A DNA stretch of 64,000 nucleotides from Ottowia testudinis (lineage in GTDB: Bacteria; Pseudomonadota; Gammaproteobacteria; Burkholderiales; Burkholderiaceae_C), in the NCBI RefSeq assembly GCF_017498525.1, contig NZ_CP071796.1, forward strand, positions 1,178,001-1,242,000. The letters run 5' to 3'. This document shows, in pieces, positions 46,149 through 54,975 of this stretch (within the stretch, counting starts at the first letter, position 1; each line of letters opens with the position of its first letter). Both the position numbers and the translations under genes were made by a program. A model generated the notes under the pieces. It had not been told where the DNA came from, searched no databases, and saw only the letters and a program-made list of their open reading frames with translations.

Positions 46149-46638
46149 TTTCATATAACGTATGTAAGAGGGTGAGGTAAGATTAAAATTAAAGGAGAAA
46201 TGTCACTCTACTCACCAAAGCCTACCGGTTCAATCCGAACACGCAGCCCGGTAGGTTAATGGAATGGACGCCCCCACCTTAGACGGCATCGAAGTGCCAA
46301 AGTGAGGGTGTGAATCAACCACCTCTGAAGCAGACAGGAGCGTCCACCATAAACATTAGCAGCTTGGGTAAATGAGGTCAGATCAAAATTTTCAAATCAA
46401 TTTCCAATCCTCCATGCTCCTTCCCGGAAAAAATTTGGTCAGATCAAAATTTCATCCAATTGGCATGCTTCTCCTACAACCGTAACGAAGACACTCGCGC
46501 TTTCCATTTGTTTCAAACTTCATAGCTGCTTGCGCTTGCCCCTTAAGCGCCAGAGTCAAATTTCCATTCAGATCTTCCAATTGACTCGCCACCTTTGTCA
46601 GCTATCGCCCTCGCATACCCGCCTGACCCAAGTCACAA
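46149..46638. repeat. Intergenic region with degenerate Rhs fragment, IS-like remnant and spacer module 1
   Basis: No gene. Bases 46212-46244 repeat a piece of the Rhs core (ctcaccaaagcc, ggttcaatccgaacacgcag). Bases 46262-46350 look like an insertion-sequence relic of unknown family. Bases 46375-46560 hold a degenerate copy of the spacer module (ggtcagatcaaaattt twice; gacgaagacactcgcgcttt; tcatagctgcttgcgcttg). The motif gcagcccggtaggtt here recurs at 54545. Confidence 0.55.
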
Positions 46639-46779
46639 GAAACCGGCAGCAACTGGCAAAGAACCTACCGCTACAACGCCGCTGAGCGGCTCAGCCAAAT
46701 CAGCACCAACACCAGCGGCGGCCCCAGCGCCAGCGTCAGCTACCGCTACGACCCCTTTGGCCGCAGAATCGCCAAAACC

Positions 46780-47823
46780 GTGGGCCAGTCCACCAGCAGC
46801 ACCACCACCTACTACCTCAATGGCGACAGCGCCCTGATGGCCGAAGCCAACGACGAAGGCAAGCTCACCAGGGCGTATGGATTCAACCCCAACACGCAGG
46901 CCGAAGAACTCGATCTGTGGAGCACCGACCCGGTGTGGCAGGCCGAGCTCAATGGCAAAACGAACTTAAGCGAAGCCAGCTACCACTACATCGCCACCGA
47001 CCACCTGGGCACGCCGATGCTGGCGACCAACCAGCAGGGAGCCAAGACTTGGAGGAGCTACCAAGAAGCGTTTGGGCAGACCTACACCGAAAACTCAGGA
47101 CTGGAGCTGAACCTGAGGTTTCCTGGGCAGTACTATGACCAAGAAACCAACCTGCACCAGAACTACTTCAGGGATTACAGTCCGCAAAGGGGGAGGTACA
47201 TCCAGGGTGATCCGATTGGGTTGTGGGGTGGGGTGAATTTGTATGATTATGTTGAATCTGGTCCATTGAGCATATATGATTCGACCGGCGAATTTGCAGT
47301 AGTGGGTGGCCTACTGATGGGAGGAGGGAATTTCCTTTATCAAATGTATAAATATAATGGGAGAATAGAGTGTGTTAATTTTTGGGAAAGTGCCTCTTGG
47401 GCGATTACAGGCTCAGGTGCAGGTATTTTGGGGAAGTATGCGGCTAACGGGCTCTTTAAGAATTTTCTGTGGAATAGAAGGTTTAGAGACTTTTCCGGTC
47501 CCTATTGGAAAATGAAGGGTGGAGCATTTGATCAATGGTATGGTGTTGGTAATTTAGATCACTGGGCAATATCCTCGGCAAGAATAAAGAGAGGTGGGAG
47601 TGTTTTGGAGGGGCTTGGTAATGCTGGATGGAATTTGCTTGAAATTCCTGGTCGTATTAATCAGATTATGGGGATGCGAGGTTGGGCGCCGAGATGGCTG
47701 CAAATCGCCACAAGAGCGATAGTCACAACGAGTGTTCCTGTCGCTGGAGCAGCAGGGGTCTATACGGGGTATACCATCGCTTCAAGGGGTATGGCTGAGA
47801 ACCCAGATTGCAGCTGCAAATGA
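46780..47823 (+). CDS. Orphan Rhs C-terminal cassette 2
   Basis: Homology to the main Rhs core begins at 46639 (ETGSNWQRTYRYNAAERL) and continues unbroken. The ORF start at the GTG 46780 is only formal, and no ribosome site was seen. The core is nearly identical to the main Rhs up to RGRYIQGDPIGLWGG, then the tip changes completely: EFAVVGGLLMGGGNFLYQ, a GNLDHWAISSARI segment, two hydrophobic stretches and a terminal DCSCK. Like an rhs orphan, it could replace the main tip by recombination. The toxin activity is unknown. Its stop overlaps the next ATG. Confidence 0.72.
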   Translation: MGQSTSSTTTYYLNGDSALMAEANDEGKLTRAYGFNPNTQAEELDLWSTDPVWQAELNGKTNLSEASYHYIATDHLGTPMLATNQQGAKTWRSYQEAFGQTYTENSGLELNLRFPGQYYDQETNLHQNYFRDYSPQRGRYIQGDPIGLWGGVNLYDYVESGPLSIYDSTGEFAVVGGLLMGGGNFLYQMYKYNGRIECVNFWESASWAITGSGAGILGKYAANGLFKNFLWNRRFRDFSGPYWKMKGGAFDQWYGVGNLDHWAISSARIKRGGSVLEGLGNAGWNLLEIPGRINQIMGMRGWAPRWLQIATRAIVTTSVPVAGAAGVYTGYTIASRGMAENPDCSCK

Positions 47824-48197
47824 TTGAATATAATTCAATATGCATAAATTGCGGCCATGAAAAAATTGGTTGGAATAGTCTCTGCTCTTTTTGTAAATTT
47901 GAACCAAAAACCAGAAGGGAGTTATGTGAGAGTCTGGTGCTTTCGCTAGATTTTTCAGTTGAAAGCAATGAATATGGCAATGAAAATATATCTAAATCTT
48001 GGGGGGAGCTTTTGTCGATTGGAAATGAAATAAAAAGAGGTGATAGATTTGTAAATTTTCTGGCTAGGGATATATATTTAGCGGAAAAGCAAATTGATAG
48101 ATTTGCGAAAATTTCATTCGCAGATTTTGTTTTTGGTGTAATTGTGTTAACCGCTCCTGTGCTTCTTGTTCTAGTTTTGCTAGTATTTTTGAAATAA
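47820..48197 (+). CDS. Putative immunity protein 2 (zinc-ribbon plus membrane helix)
   Basis: 125 residues. The N-terminus has a four-cysteine zinc-ribbon pattern (CINCGHEKIGWNSLCSFC). The middle is soluble and charged, and the C-terminus is one hydrophobic helix (FVFGVIVLTAPVLLVLVLLV). It starts by ATGA overlap with orphan tip 2 and is AT-rich. Position and size mark it as the cognate immunity gene; the family is not recognised. Confidence 0.6.
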   Translation: MIEYNSICINCGHEKIGWNSLCSFCKFEPKTRRELCESLVLSLDFSVESNEYGNENISKSWGELLSIGNEIKRGDRFVNFLARDIYLAEKQIDRFAKISFADFVFGVIVLTAPVLLVLVLLVFLK

Positions 48198-48298
48198 ACT
48201 GTTCTGTGGTAAACGATAAGGTTTTGACCGCACAGAGAAAATTGGAGTGGATTTGGGTCAGATTCCCATTGTTGCCTCATGCGTCATAGCGTGCCATA

Positions 48299-48465
48299 GG
48301 GTAAACAGGGTCAGATCAAAATGTCCGCATCCCTCCCAATTGCCATGCTTCTTTCCCAGCCGTGACGAAGACACATGCGCTCCCATTTGCTTCAAACTTG
48401 ATAGCTGCTCGCGCAAACCAGTCAAGCGCTAGCCGGTATTTTGAGCACCAAAGTTTCACCGCTGA
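48299..48465 (+). repeat. Spacer module 2 between Rhs cassettes
   Basis: A representative copy of the recurring module: gggtcagatcaaaat, then cccaattgccatgcttc, agccgtgacgaagacac, cttcaaacttgatagctgct, cgcgcaaaccagtcaagcgc and ccggtattttgagcaccaaa, running straight into Rhs core sequence. Copies precede every orphan cassette (also 50134, 52103, 54410). Bases 48198-48298 hold nothing recognisable. Confidence 0.75.
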
Positions 48466-48696
48466 CGGCCAGCTGTCCAGCCAAAGCTGGCCCGACGGCA
48501 GTAAGGCCATGCCGAACAAGAAACCGGCACCAACTGGCAAAGAACCTACCGCTACAACGCTGCCGAGCGGCTGAGCCAAATCAGCAGCAGCACCAGCGGT
48601 GGCCCCAGCGCCAGCGTCAGCTACCGTTACGACCCCTTTGGGCGCAGAATTGCCAAAACCACCAAAGAGGGACAAAGCAGCCAGAGCACGTACTAC

Positions 48697-49704
48697 TTGA
48701 ATGGCGACAGCGCCCTCATGGCCGAAGCCAACGACCAAGGCCAGATCACCAAAGCCTATGGGTTCAATCCGAACACGCAGGCTGAAGAACTCGATCTGTG
48801 GAGCACCGATCCGATATGGCAGGCCGAGCTCAATGGCAAAACGAACTTAAGCGAAGCCAGCTACCACTACATCGCCACCGATCACCTGGGCACGCCCATG
48901 CTGGCGACCAACCAGCAGGGAGCCAAGACTTGGAGGAGCTACCAAGAAGCGTTTGGGCAGACCTACACCGACAGCGCAGGACTGGAGCTGAACCTGAGGT
49001 TTCCTGGGCAGTACTGGGACAAGGAAACCAACCTGCACCAGAACTACTTCAGGGACTACAGCCCGCAGAAGGGGAGGTACATCCAGGCTGATCCGATTGG
49101 GTTGGATGGGGAAATAAACGTGTATGAGTATGCCTATCACAGCCCCGTAATTTATTACGATCCTTACGGTTTATTTGGTATGGATAACGTTTGGGGTGGA
49201 TTTTATTGGGTGACCGGTGGCTGGGTACCGACGCAAGGGCAGGTTAATTTTGCTGCGGGGTTTGGAGATGCTTTGACATTTAATACAACAAAGAAGTATA
49301 GAAAAATTTTGGGCTGGAATGGTGGGGTTGATGAATGTTCGCCAATGTATATGTTTGGAGGGTTTGCTGCAGCTGCGCTGCCAGGCGGATACGCAATTAA
49401 TGCTTCTAGATATGTTAAGCCGGCCTTCAACATTTTTAGTAAAAAGTTTTGGCGGTATGAGCTCGGGCAAAAAACCATTCCGGATGCATTGTATGGGCGC
49501 ATAGTTTCTAAGGGTGGTGGCGCGGAGGAGCGGGCAGGCTTAATTCTGAAAGAGTTAGGTTGGTTGACATCTATTTTTAGTTTAAAAGGTAATTGGAGGG
49601 CAACGGTGCCAACTGGCCCAACTCCAGGCCTTGTTGGGTTTTCATATATTATGAGCGGGGCAATGTTGACGAAAACAGCTGTTGGAGCTTGTTCATGCAG
49701 ATAA
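48697..49704 (+). CDS. Orphan Rhs C-terminal cassette 3
   Basis: Rhs-core homology in frame begins at 48505 (HAEQETG), just after a TAA at 48502; the formal start TTG 48697 is weak. The core runs to GRYIQADPIGLDGEIN. The tip has a pre-toxin region related to that of the main Rhs (NFAAGFGDALTFNTTKKYRK against DFSAGFGDNLSFGLTRGIRK), an FGGFAAAALPGGYAIN segment, and ends ACSCR. The pre-toxin match suggests a shared processing or delivery element with a different effector. It overlaps the next small gene by 10 bp. Lacking its own start signals, it is probably silent until recombined into the main gene. Confidence 0.7.
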   Translation: MNGDSALMAEANDQGQITKAYGFNPNTQAEELDLWSTDPIWQAELNGKTNLSEASYHYIATDHLGTPMLATNQQGAKTWRSYQEAFGQTYTDSAGLELNLRFPGQYWDKETNLHQNYFRDYSPQKGRYIQADPIGLDGEINVYEYAYHSPVIYYDPYGLFGMDNVWGGFYWVTGGWVPTQGQVNFAAGFGDALTFNTTKKYRKILGWNGGVDECSPMYMFGGFAAAALPGGYAINASRYVKPAFNIFSKKFWRYELGQKTIPDALYGRIVSKGGGAEERAGLILKELGWLTSIFSLKGNWRATVPTGPTPGLVGFSYIMSGAMLTKTAVGACSCR

Positions 49705-49904
49705 AATATCAAAAGGGCATGAATCTCATTGAGCTTCTAGTAATATTGGGGGCGGTGGCTATATCGGCAAATACATTTTTATATGCCCTGCAGAATACGG
49801 ATAGTATTATTTTGCTGTTAATGGCTGCTATTTCTGGATTTTTGCCGATAATAATTTTTAGCGTCGTTCATTATTGTTCTGACAAGCGGAGTTCTGACGA
49901 GTAG
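49695..49904 (+). CDS. Putative immunity protein 3 (small membrane protein)
   Basis: Sixty-nine residues with two hydrophobic helices (MNLIELLVILGAVAIS; IILLLMAAISGFLPIIIF) and a charged tail CSDKRSSDE. It starts inside the last codons of tip 3 (10-bp overlap) and is AT-rich. Probable cognate immunity gene by position; the family is unknown. Confidence 0.58.
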   Translation: MQIKYQKGMNLIELLVILGAVAISANTFLYALQNTDSIILLLMAAISGFLPIIIFSVVHYCSDKRSSDE

Positions 49905-49950
49905 GTATGGTTGTCGCATCCAGGGCAATTGGATAGATGCTATTGACCAG

Positions 49951-50277
49951 GAGTAAACAGGGTCAGATCAAAATGTCAGCATCCCTCCCAATTGCCATGC
50001 TTTTTTCCCAGCTGTGACGAAGGCTCTCGCGCTCCCATTTACTTCAAACTTGATAGCTGCTCGCGCAAGTCAGTGGTGCGTCAGGGCTCCTTCTACATCT
50101 TTTGGGGTAAATAGGGTAAATACGGTCAGATCAAGGGTAAATAGGGTCAGATCAAAATTTCCGCCCCCTCCCAATTGACATGCTTTTTTCCCCAGCCGTG
50201 ACGAAGACACACGCGCTTTCCATTTGCTTCAAACTTGATAGCTGCTCGCGCAAACCAGTCAAGCGCTAGCCGGTATT
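49951..50277 (+). repeat. Spacer modules 3a and 3b (tandem copies)
   Basis: Two successive copies of the cassette spacer: 49951-50075 and 50134-50277, each with the gggtcagatcaaaat head, the cccaattg-catgctttttt line and the ttgatagctgctcgcgca tail. No gene lies between them. The preceding 46 bases are also empty. Confidence 0.72.
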
Positions 50278-51456
50278 TTGAGCACCAAAGCTTCATCCCT
50301 GACGGCCAGCTGTCAGCCAAAGCTGGTCCGACGGCAGCAAGGCCATGCCGAACAAGAAACCGGCAGCAACTGGCAAAGAACCTACCGCTACGACGCCGCT
50401 GAGCGGCTGAGCCAAATCAGCACCAGCAACAGCGCAGGCCCCAGCGCCAGCGTCAGCTACCGCTACGACCCCTTTGGCCGCAGAATCGCCAAAACCGTGG
50501 GCCAATCCGCCAACAGCACCAGCACCTACTACCTCAATGGCGACAGCGCCCTGATGGCCGAAGCCAACGACGAAGGAAAGCTCACCAAAGCCTATGGGTT
50601 CAATCCGAACACGCAGGCTGAAGAACTCGATCTGTGGAGCACCGATCCGATATGGCAGGCCGAGCTCAATGGCAAAACGAACTTAAGCGAAGCCAGCTAC
50701 CACTACATCGCCACCGACCACCTGGGCACGCCCATGCTGGCGACCAACCAGCAGGGAGCCAAGACTTGGAGAAGCTACCAAGAAGCGTTTGGGCAGACCT
50801 ACACCGAAAACTCAGGACTGGAGCTGAACCTGAGGTTTCCTGGGCAGTACTGGGACAAGGAAACCAACCTTCACCAGAACTACTTCAGGGATTACAGTCC
50901 GCAAAGGGGGCGGTACATCCAGGCTGATCCGATTGGGTTGTGGGGTGGATTGAATTTGTTTACCTATGTGCGTGGGTCCGCCGTGATTTCGTTTGATCCA
51001 TTGGGTTTGATGGAAGTGCGGGCTCGAAAATTGCCTTCGGGCGACTCAAAAGGTGAGTATAGGTACTATTTTGACTTCGGCTGTGGCCCGGGATGCGTCG
51101 AGGGAAAACAGATTTTTGATTATTTTGGAGGGCAAATTTCAACTTGGCTAAGTAGAGTTAATAAAGTACAGAAAAAAACACGGAGTTCAGCGGGTTTATT
51201 TGATGTCGAAAGTTATGGTGATAGATATGAGTGCTCTAAATATGAGAAAATATTAGAGCGCAGTTTTCGGAAGCTGGGATATACTCCGGGAGCTTTGGGT
51301 AGTGGCTCTGGTTTGAATGAATCGCAAGCTCGTGAGGTTATGAGAATTCTGGGCGAGGAGATGCCGGATATTATTCGAAAAAAATACAAATGGAATACCA
51401 TTATTGATCGAGCAACCGAAAGTGCCCCTCCTTCATTAGCAGGGATCGCAGGGTGA
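50278..51456 (+). CDS. Orphan Rhs C-terminal cassette 4
   Basis: The open frame runs from a TTG at 50278 in the spacer (STKASSLTASCQPK) into the core at HAEQETGSNWQRTYRYDAAE, giving 392 residues; the start is uncertain. The core ends in GRYIQADPIGLWGGLNLF. The tip is soluble and charged: VRARKLPSGDSKGEYRYYF, a CGPGC motif, then EKILERSFRKLGYTP and EEMPDIIRKKYKWNTIIDRA. It is the only tip without a C-terminal CxC (it ends SLAGIAG). It overlaps the next gene by 4 bp (GTGA). No known nuclease or deaminase motif was recognised. Confidence 0.72.
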   Translation: MSTKASSLTASCQPKLVRRQQGHAEQETGSNWQRTYRYDAAERLSQISTSNSAGPSASVSYRYDPFGRRIAKTVGQSANSTSTYYLNGDSALMAEANDEGKLTKAYGFNPNTQAEELDLWSTDPIWQAELNGKTNLSEASYHYIATDHLGTPMLATNQQGAKTWRSYQEAFGQTYTENSGLELNLRFPGQYWDKETNLHQNYFRDYSPQRGRYIQADPIGLWGGLNLFTYVRGSAVISFDPLGLMEVRARKLPSGDSKGEYRYYFDFGCGPGCVEGKQIFDYFGGQISTWLSRVNKVQKKTRSSAGLFDVESYGDRYECSKYEKILERSFRKLGYTPGALGSGSGLNESQAREVMRILGEEMPDIIRKKYKWNTIIDRATESAPPSLAGIAG

Positions 51457-51875
51457 AATTTTTTTATTTTTATACACTGTTTTTTTGTGTTGCTCTGACT
51501 TTTTGGTTTTTGCGCAGTTTTGGACGAGCCGATCCTGGAGTATATCCTGTACTTGATTTTCACTTAATGTTTTTTGTTGGCTTGGGAGTGGTAGTCCTTT
51601 TTGTTCGGTTCAAAAATTGGATTAAATGGTTTTTGTGGTTTTTGTGTGTCACAGCATCCGTGTTTTTTCATCCAGATGTATGGGGGCATTGGATATATTT
51701 AAATTACCCTGATCATCTAAATTTTTCGCTTAGTTTTCTTGCATTGCTTGCCATGGGTTGGGGGGGGTATCTTTTGCTTTCCTGTGTGCGCCTAAGGTTT
51801 ATTTCCATACCAATCGCTATATATATGATAGCTTCGCTGGCGTATAATATTTGGTTCCCTTATATTGCCATTTAA
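51453..51875 (+). CDS. Putative immunity protein 4 (polytopic membrane protein)
   Basis: 140 residues with four hydrophobic segments (FFYFYTLFFCVALTFWF; FHLMFFVGLGVVVLF; WFLWFLCVTASVFF; LSFLALLAMGWGGYLLLS). The GTG start overlaps the tip-4 stop. It is strongly AT-rich. Cognate immunity is inferred from position. It could instead be an unrelated membrane protein carried with the cassette. Confidence 0.58.
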   Translation: MKFFYFYTLFFCVALTFWFLRSFGRADPGVYPVLDFHLMFFVGLGVVVLFVRFKNWIKWFLWFLCVTASVFFHPDVWGHWIYLNYPDHLNFSLSFLALLAMGWGGYLLLSCVRLRFISIPIAIYMIASLAYNIWFPYIAI

Positions 51876-51902
51876 GGATATGGGTTGGAGTTAATAAATT
51901 AA

Positions 51903-52267
51903 TGGTTCAGATTAAAATGCCCGCACCCCTCAATTGCCATGCGTCTTCCCCTACCGTGACGAAGACCATAGCGCTTCCCATTTACTTCAAACTTGATAGC
52001 TGCTCGCGCAAGCCAGTCAAGCGCTAGACAGTATTTTGAGTAGCTGGGGGTAAGTAGAGGCAGATCAAAATTTCTGGCAAATGGGTAATATTAGAATTTC
52101 TAGGTAAATGCGGTCAGATCAAAAATTTCCGCCCCCTCCCAATTGCCATGCCTCTTCCCTAGTCATGACGAAGACACTCACGCCTTCCATTTGCTTCAAA
52201 CTTCATAGCTGCTTGCGCAAGTGGGTCGGGCGCTAGCCGGTAGTTTGAGTAACCAAAGCTTCAACCC
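51903..52267 (+). repeat. Spacer modules 4a and 4b
   Basis: Two diverged spacer copies, 51903-52045 and 52103-52267. The second leads into Rhs core through the bridge aaccaaagcttcaaccc. No coding sequence lies between the immunity gene and the next cassette. Confidence 0.7.
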
Positions 52268-53347
52268 AGCATCAGCCAAACCCCCGACGCCCTGCAGCGC
52301 TTTGCCAGCATCAGCATCCAAGGCAGTGGCAACGCCAGCCTGCTCAGCCGGCGCTACCAATACGACAGAGCCGGCAACATCACCCTCATCGACACCGACC
52401 AAGGCGCCAGCAGCTACAGCTACGACAACCTGCAGCGGCTCACCCAGGCCATGCCCGACCAGCGCCTGCAAACCAAAGGCCTGCCCCAAGAGCAATACAG
52501 CTACGACGCCGCTGGCAACCGCACCTCCAGCGCCCACCAGCCCGGCGCCTGGCGCCACAACGCCGACAACCAACTCATCGACTACCCCCGCGCAATACAC
52601 CCCGGCGCCAGCAGCGCCACCGACCAAACCGCCATCAGCTACACCCCGCAAGGCCATGCCGAACAAGAAACCGGCAGCAACTGGCAAAGAACCTACCGCT
52701 ACAACGCTGCTGAGCGGCTCAGCCAAATCAGCACCAACACCAGCGGCGGCCCCAGCGCCAGCGTCAGCTACCGCTACGACCCCTTTGGCCGCAGAATCGC
52801 CAAAACCGTGGGCCAGTCCACCAGCAGCACCACCACCTACTACCTCAATGGCGACAGCGCCCTGATGGCCGAAGCCAACGACGAAGGCAAGCTCACCAAG
52901 GCGTATGGCTTCAACCCCAACACGCAGGCCGAAGAACTCGATCTGTGGAGCACCGACCCGGTGTGGCAGGCCGAGCTCAATGGCAAAACGAACTTAAGCG
53001 AAGCCAGCTACCACTACATCGCCACCGACCACCTGGGCACGCCCATGCTGGCGACCAACCAGCAGGGAGCCAAGACTTGGAGAAGCTACTAGGAAGCGTT
53101 TGGGCAGACCTACACCGAAAACCCAGGACTGGAGCTGAACCTGAGGTTTCCTGGGCAGTACTACGACCAAGAAACCAACCTGCACCAGAACTACTTCAGG
53201 GATTACAGTCCGGCGAGGGGGAGGTACCTGCAGAGTGACCCGATTGGGTTGGATGGGGGGTGGAATATATATGCCTATAGTCAAAGTCATCCAATACTTC
53301 TAACTGATTCTAAGGGGTTGGCTACAATCGTCATTCCGGTGCCTTAG
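52268..53347 (+). pseudogene. Orphan Rhs cassette 5, core part, interrupted by two amber codons
   Basis: In-frame Rhs core from SISQTPDALQRFASISIQGS onward, the longest core of the orphans. TAG at 53090-53092 replaces the CAA (Gln of RSYQEAF) found in every other copy. After it the same frame continues through GRYLQSDPIGLDGGWNIY to a second TAG at 53345-53347 (VIPVP then stop). The frame stays open beyond into the HExxH tip at 53369. With two nonsense codons the cassette is probably dead, unless amber codons are read through. Confidence 0.72.
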
Positions 53348-53368
53348 GGACTCTCGTTTGGAGATTCG

Positions 53369-53788
53369 ATGAAATTCCGAATGCAATATACAAAAAAATA
53401 CGAGGATTTATTTAATGCGAACGATTCAATGAGGCAGGCCATTATTAAAAATTGCCCCTCGCTTCTGAAAAGCTTTGATGAGTGGGTTATTTTTGTGGAT
53501 CCTAATATCAATGATCCATTGCGCCGATCAAAATCCTCATGGGGTTCTACTAGATTTTCTGAAAATCGAAGTAGAACTCAAATTAATTATGCCTTCTTTA
53601 ATCGGCAGCATGGCGATCCATCGCATGCGGATATTCTTGCGCATGAATTTCGACATACGATGAAAGTTAATTTTCAAATGTTCAGGCCCGGTGACGAATT
53701 TAGAGATCCCAAAGTCGTGCCAGGCGAAATAGATGCAAATAAGTGGGCGCAAGATTTTTGGAGTAATAAGTGTGATTGTCGTAATTGA
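53369..53788 (+). CDS. HExxH metallopeptidase-like Rhs tip (same frame as cassette 5)
   Basis: 139 residues from the ATG at 53369, directly continuing the cassette-5 frame after the TAG at 53345. It contains ADILAHEFRHTMKVNF, an HExxH zinc motif with hydrophobic flanks, as in zincin proteases and toxin-linked metallopeptidases, preceded by NYAFFNRQHGDPSHA. The downstream Glu ligand could be in GEIDANKW. It ends KCDCRN, sharing the CxC ending of tips 1-3. It could be translated alone from its ATG, but more likely it is the stranded tip of a decayed cassette. The substrate is unknown. Confidence 0.65.
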   Translation: MKFRMQYTKKYEDLFNANDSMRQAIIKNCPSLLKSFDEWVIFVDPNINDPLRRSKSSWGSTRFSENRSRTQINYAFFNRQHGDPSHADILAHEFRHTMKVNFQMFRPGDEFRDPKVVPGEIDANKWAQDFWSNKCDCRN

Positions 53789-54265
53789 TAAAATTTCCTT
53801 ATTCGTATTGCTGATGTTTGGTGGTATTTGGATGCAAAACGCTAAAGCTCAATCTTACAATTACGTCAATCCATCAAACAGTAAAATGAAAGTGGCGATC
53901 CAGATCGCGCCTCCGGTGATAGCGGTAAACGATAGGGCTGTGGATGCCGTTTTTTGTAAGGATCAAGATGCTTATAGTTGCTTTTCTAGTGAATGGTTAA
54001 GCTTTGCTGTGCCAAAAAAAATGCCTTGCGCAAAAAACATCAATATTGGGATTATCTTGGAGTCAAGTACGCCGTCAGTGATTTTGATAGAATGGAAATC
54101 TTCGGAAAAAAATTATCGTACCTGAAAATAGAAAATAAAATTAATGGTTCGGAATTTTTTTATTCTAAAAAGTTTGGGTTAATCGGCTTCTCTGTTATAG
54201 TTGATGGCTGTATGGTAACTTATTTTTCGGAAAGTAAGTATGGCTGGGGTGCTCGTGGCCAATGA
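53772..54265 (+). pseudogene. Putative immunity protein 5, exported, frameshifted
   Basis: A GTG at 53772 starts VIVVIDKISLFVLLMFGGIW with a signal-peptide-like stretch ending QNAKAQS; the frame runs to 54125. A second frame (to 54265) continues the protein more naturally: QYWDYLGVKYAVSDFDRMEI to FSESKYGWGARGQ. The switch lies in an A-rich tract near 54015-54040, so one base has probably been gained or lost. A secreted immunity protein would suit a periplasmic or extracellular metallopeptidase tip. Confidence 0.55.
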
Positions 54266-54975
54266 TTTTTTGGGGATTTAGTTGCATAAATTGGCTTTAG
54301 ATTGGTCTCTTCGGATTGTGAGCCCTAAAATTCGTGTCTCTAAAGAGAGTTATGGGTCTTTGATTATTTTTAAAAATCATTTTAAGAGCTGAGTAAATTG
54401 ATCAACTTGAAAGTAAATAGGGTCAGATTAAATTTTCCCACTCTTCCCAATTGCCATGCTTCTTCCCCAGCCGTGACAAAGACACTCGCGCTTTCCATCC
54501 ACTTCAAACTTGATAGCTGCTCGCGCAAGCCAATCAAGCGCTAGCGGGCAGCCCGGTAGGTTGGGATATAAATCCCAACAATGTCCTGAAGCTGGGGTTT
54601 CTATGTCCAATCCTGACTTTTGCGCCACGGGGTACAAACTGTTTCAGTCAACCCTTGGTCTTGCTGCCAAGCCCTTTGGCGGTTGGTGCCACGAACCCGA
54701 CAGGCCGCTTCGGTGGCTCAGGCAGAGTCATGAGTTCACGCGCCGCATCCAGCAATTGCCTGGAGCGCAATTGGGACGCAATCGCGGTCAGATCAAAATC
54801 CCTGCTCATGGGTAGCTGAACCTTTTGTCTTGCTCCTAATTTCATAGCCGTCCGCGCTCGTCAATCAAGCGTTATAGGCCTATTTCTCTCGTAGCATCTG
54901 GCATCCATTGGAGCTCTTTTGCCCCATGGCTGAGGCACCATTCCGATGGCGATGAGCGGCGAAGGCGCCGCCAAC
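54266..54975. repeat. Intergenic region with spacer module 5 and unassigned sequence
   Basis: Bases 54410-54545 are a spacer-module copy (aaatagggtcagattaaatt; ttgatagctgctcgcgcaag). At 54545 the motif gcagcccggtaggtt recurs from 46240. Bases 54560-54840 show a weak - strand reading frame (MSRDFDLTAIASQLRSRQLL, 54648-54845) that I cannot assign. Around 54843 another variant of the dispersed repeat is present. No confident gene. Confidence 0.45.

Noticed and set aside
46149-54550. A CRISPR-like array, suggested by regularly spaced repeats in the Rhs region
   Set aside because: The repeat unit is ~140 bases, imperfect and separated by whole genes; there are no short spacers and no cas genes.
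54648-54845. A 65-codon - strand frame (MSRDFDLTAIASQLRS)
   Set aside because: The composition looks somewhat protein-like, but there is no family match, no clear ribosome site and it lies among decayed fragments; left unassigned.
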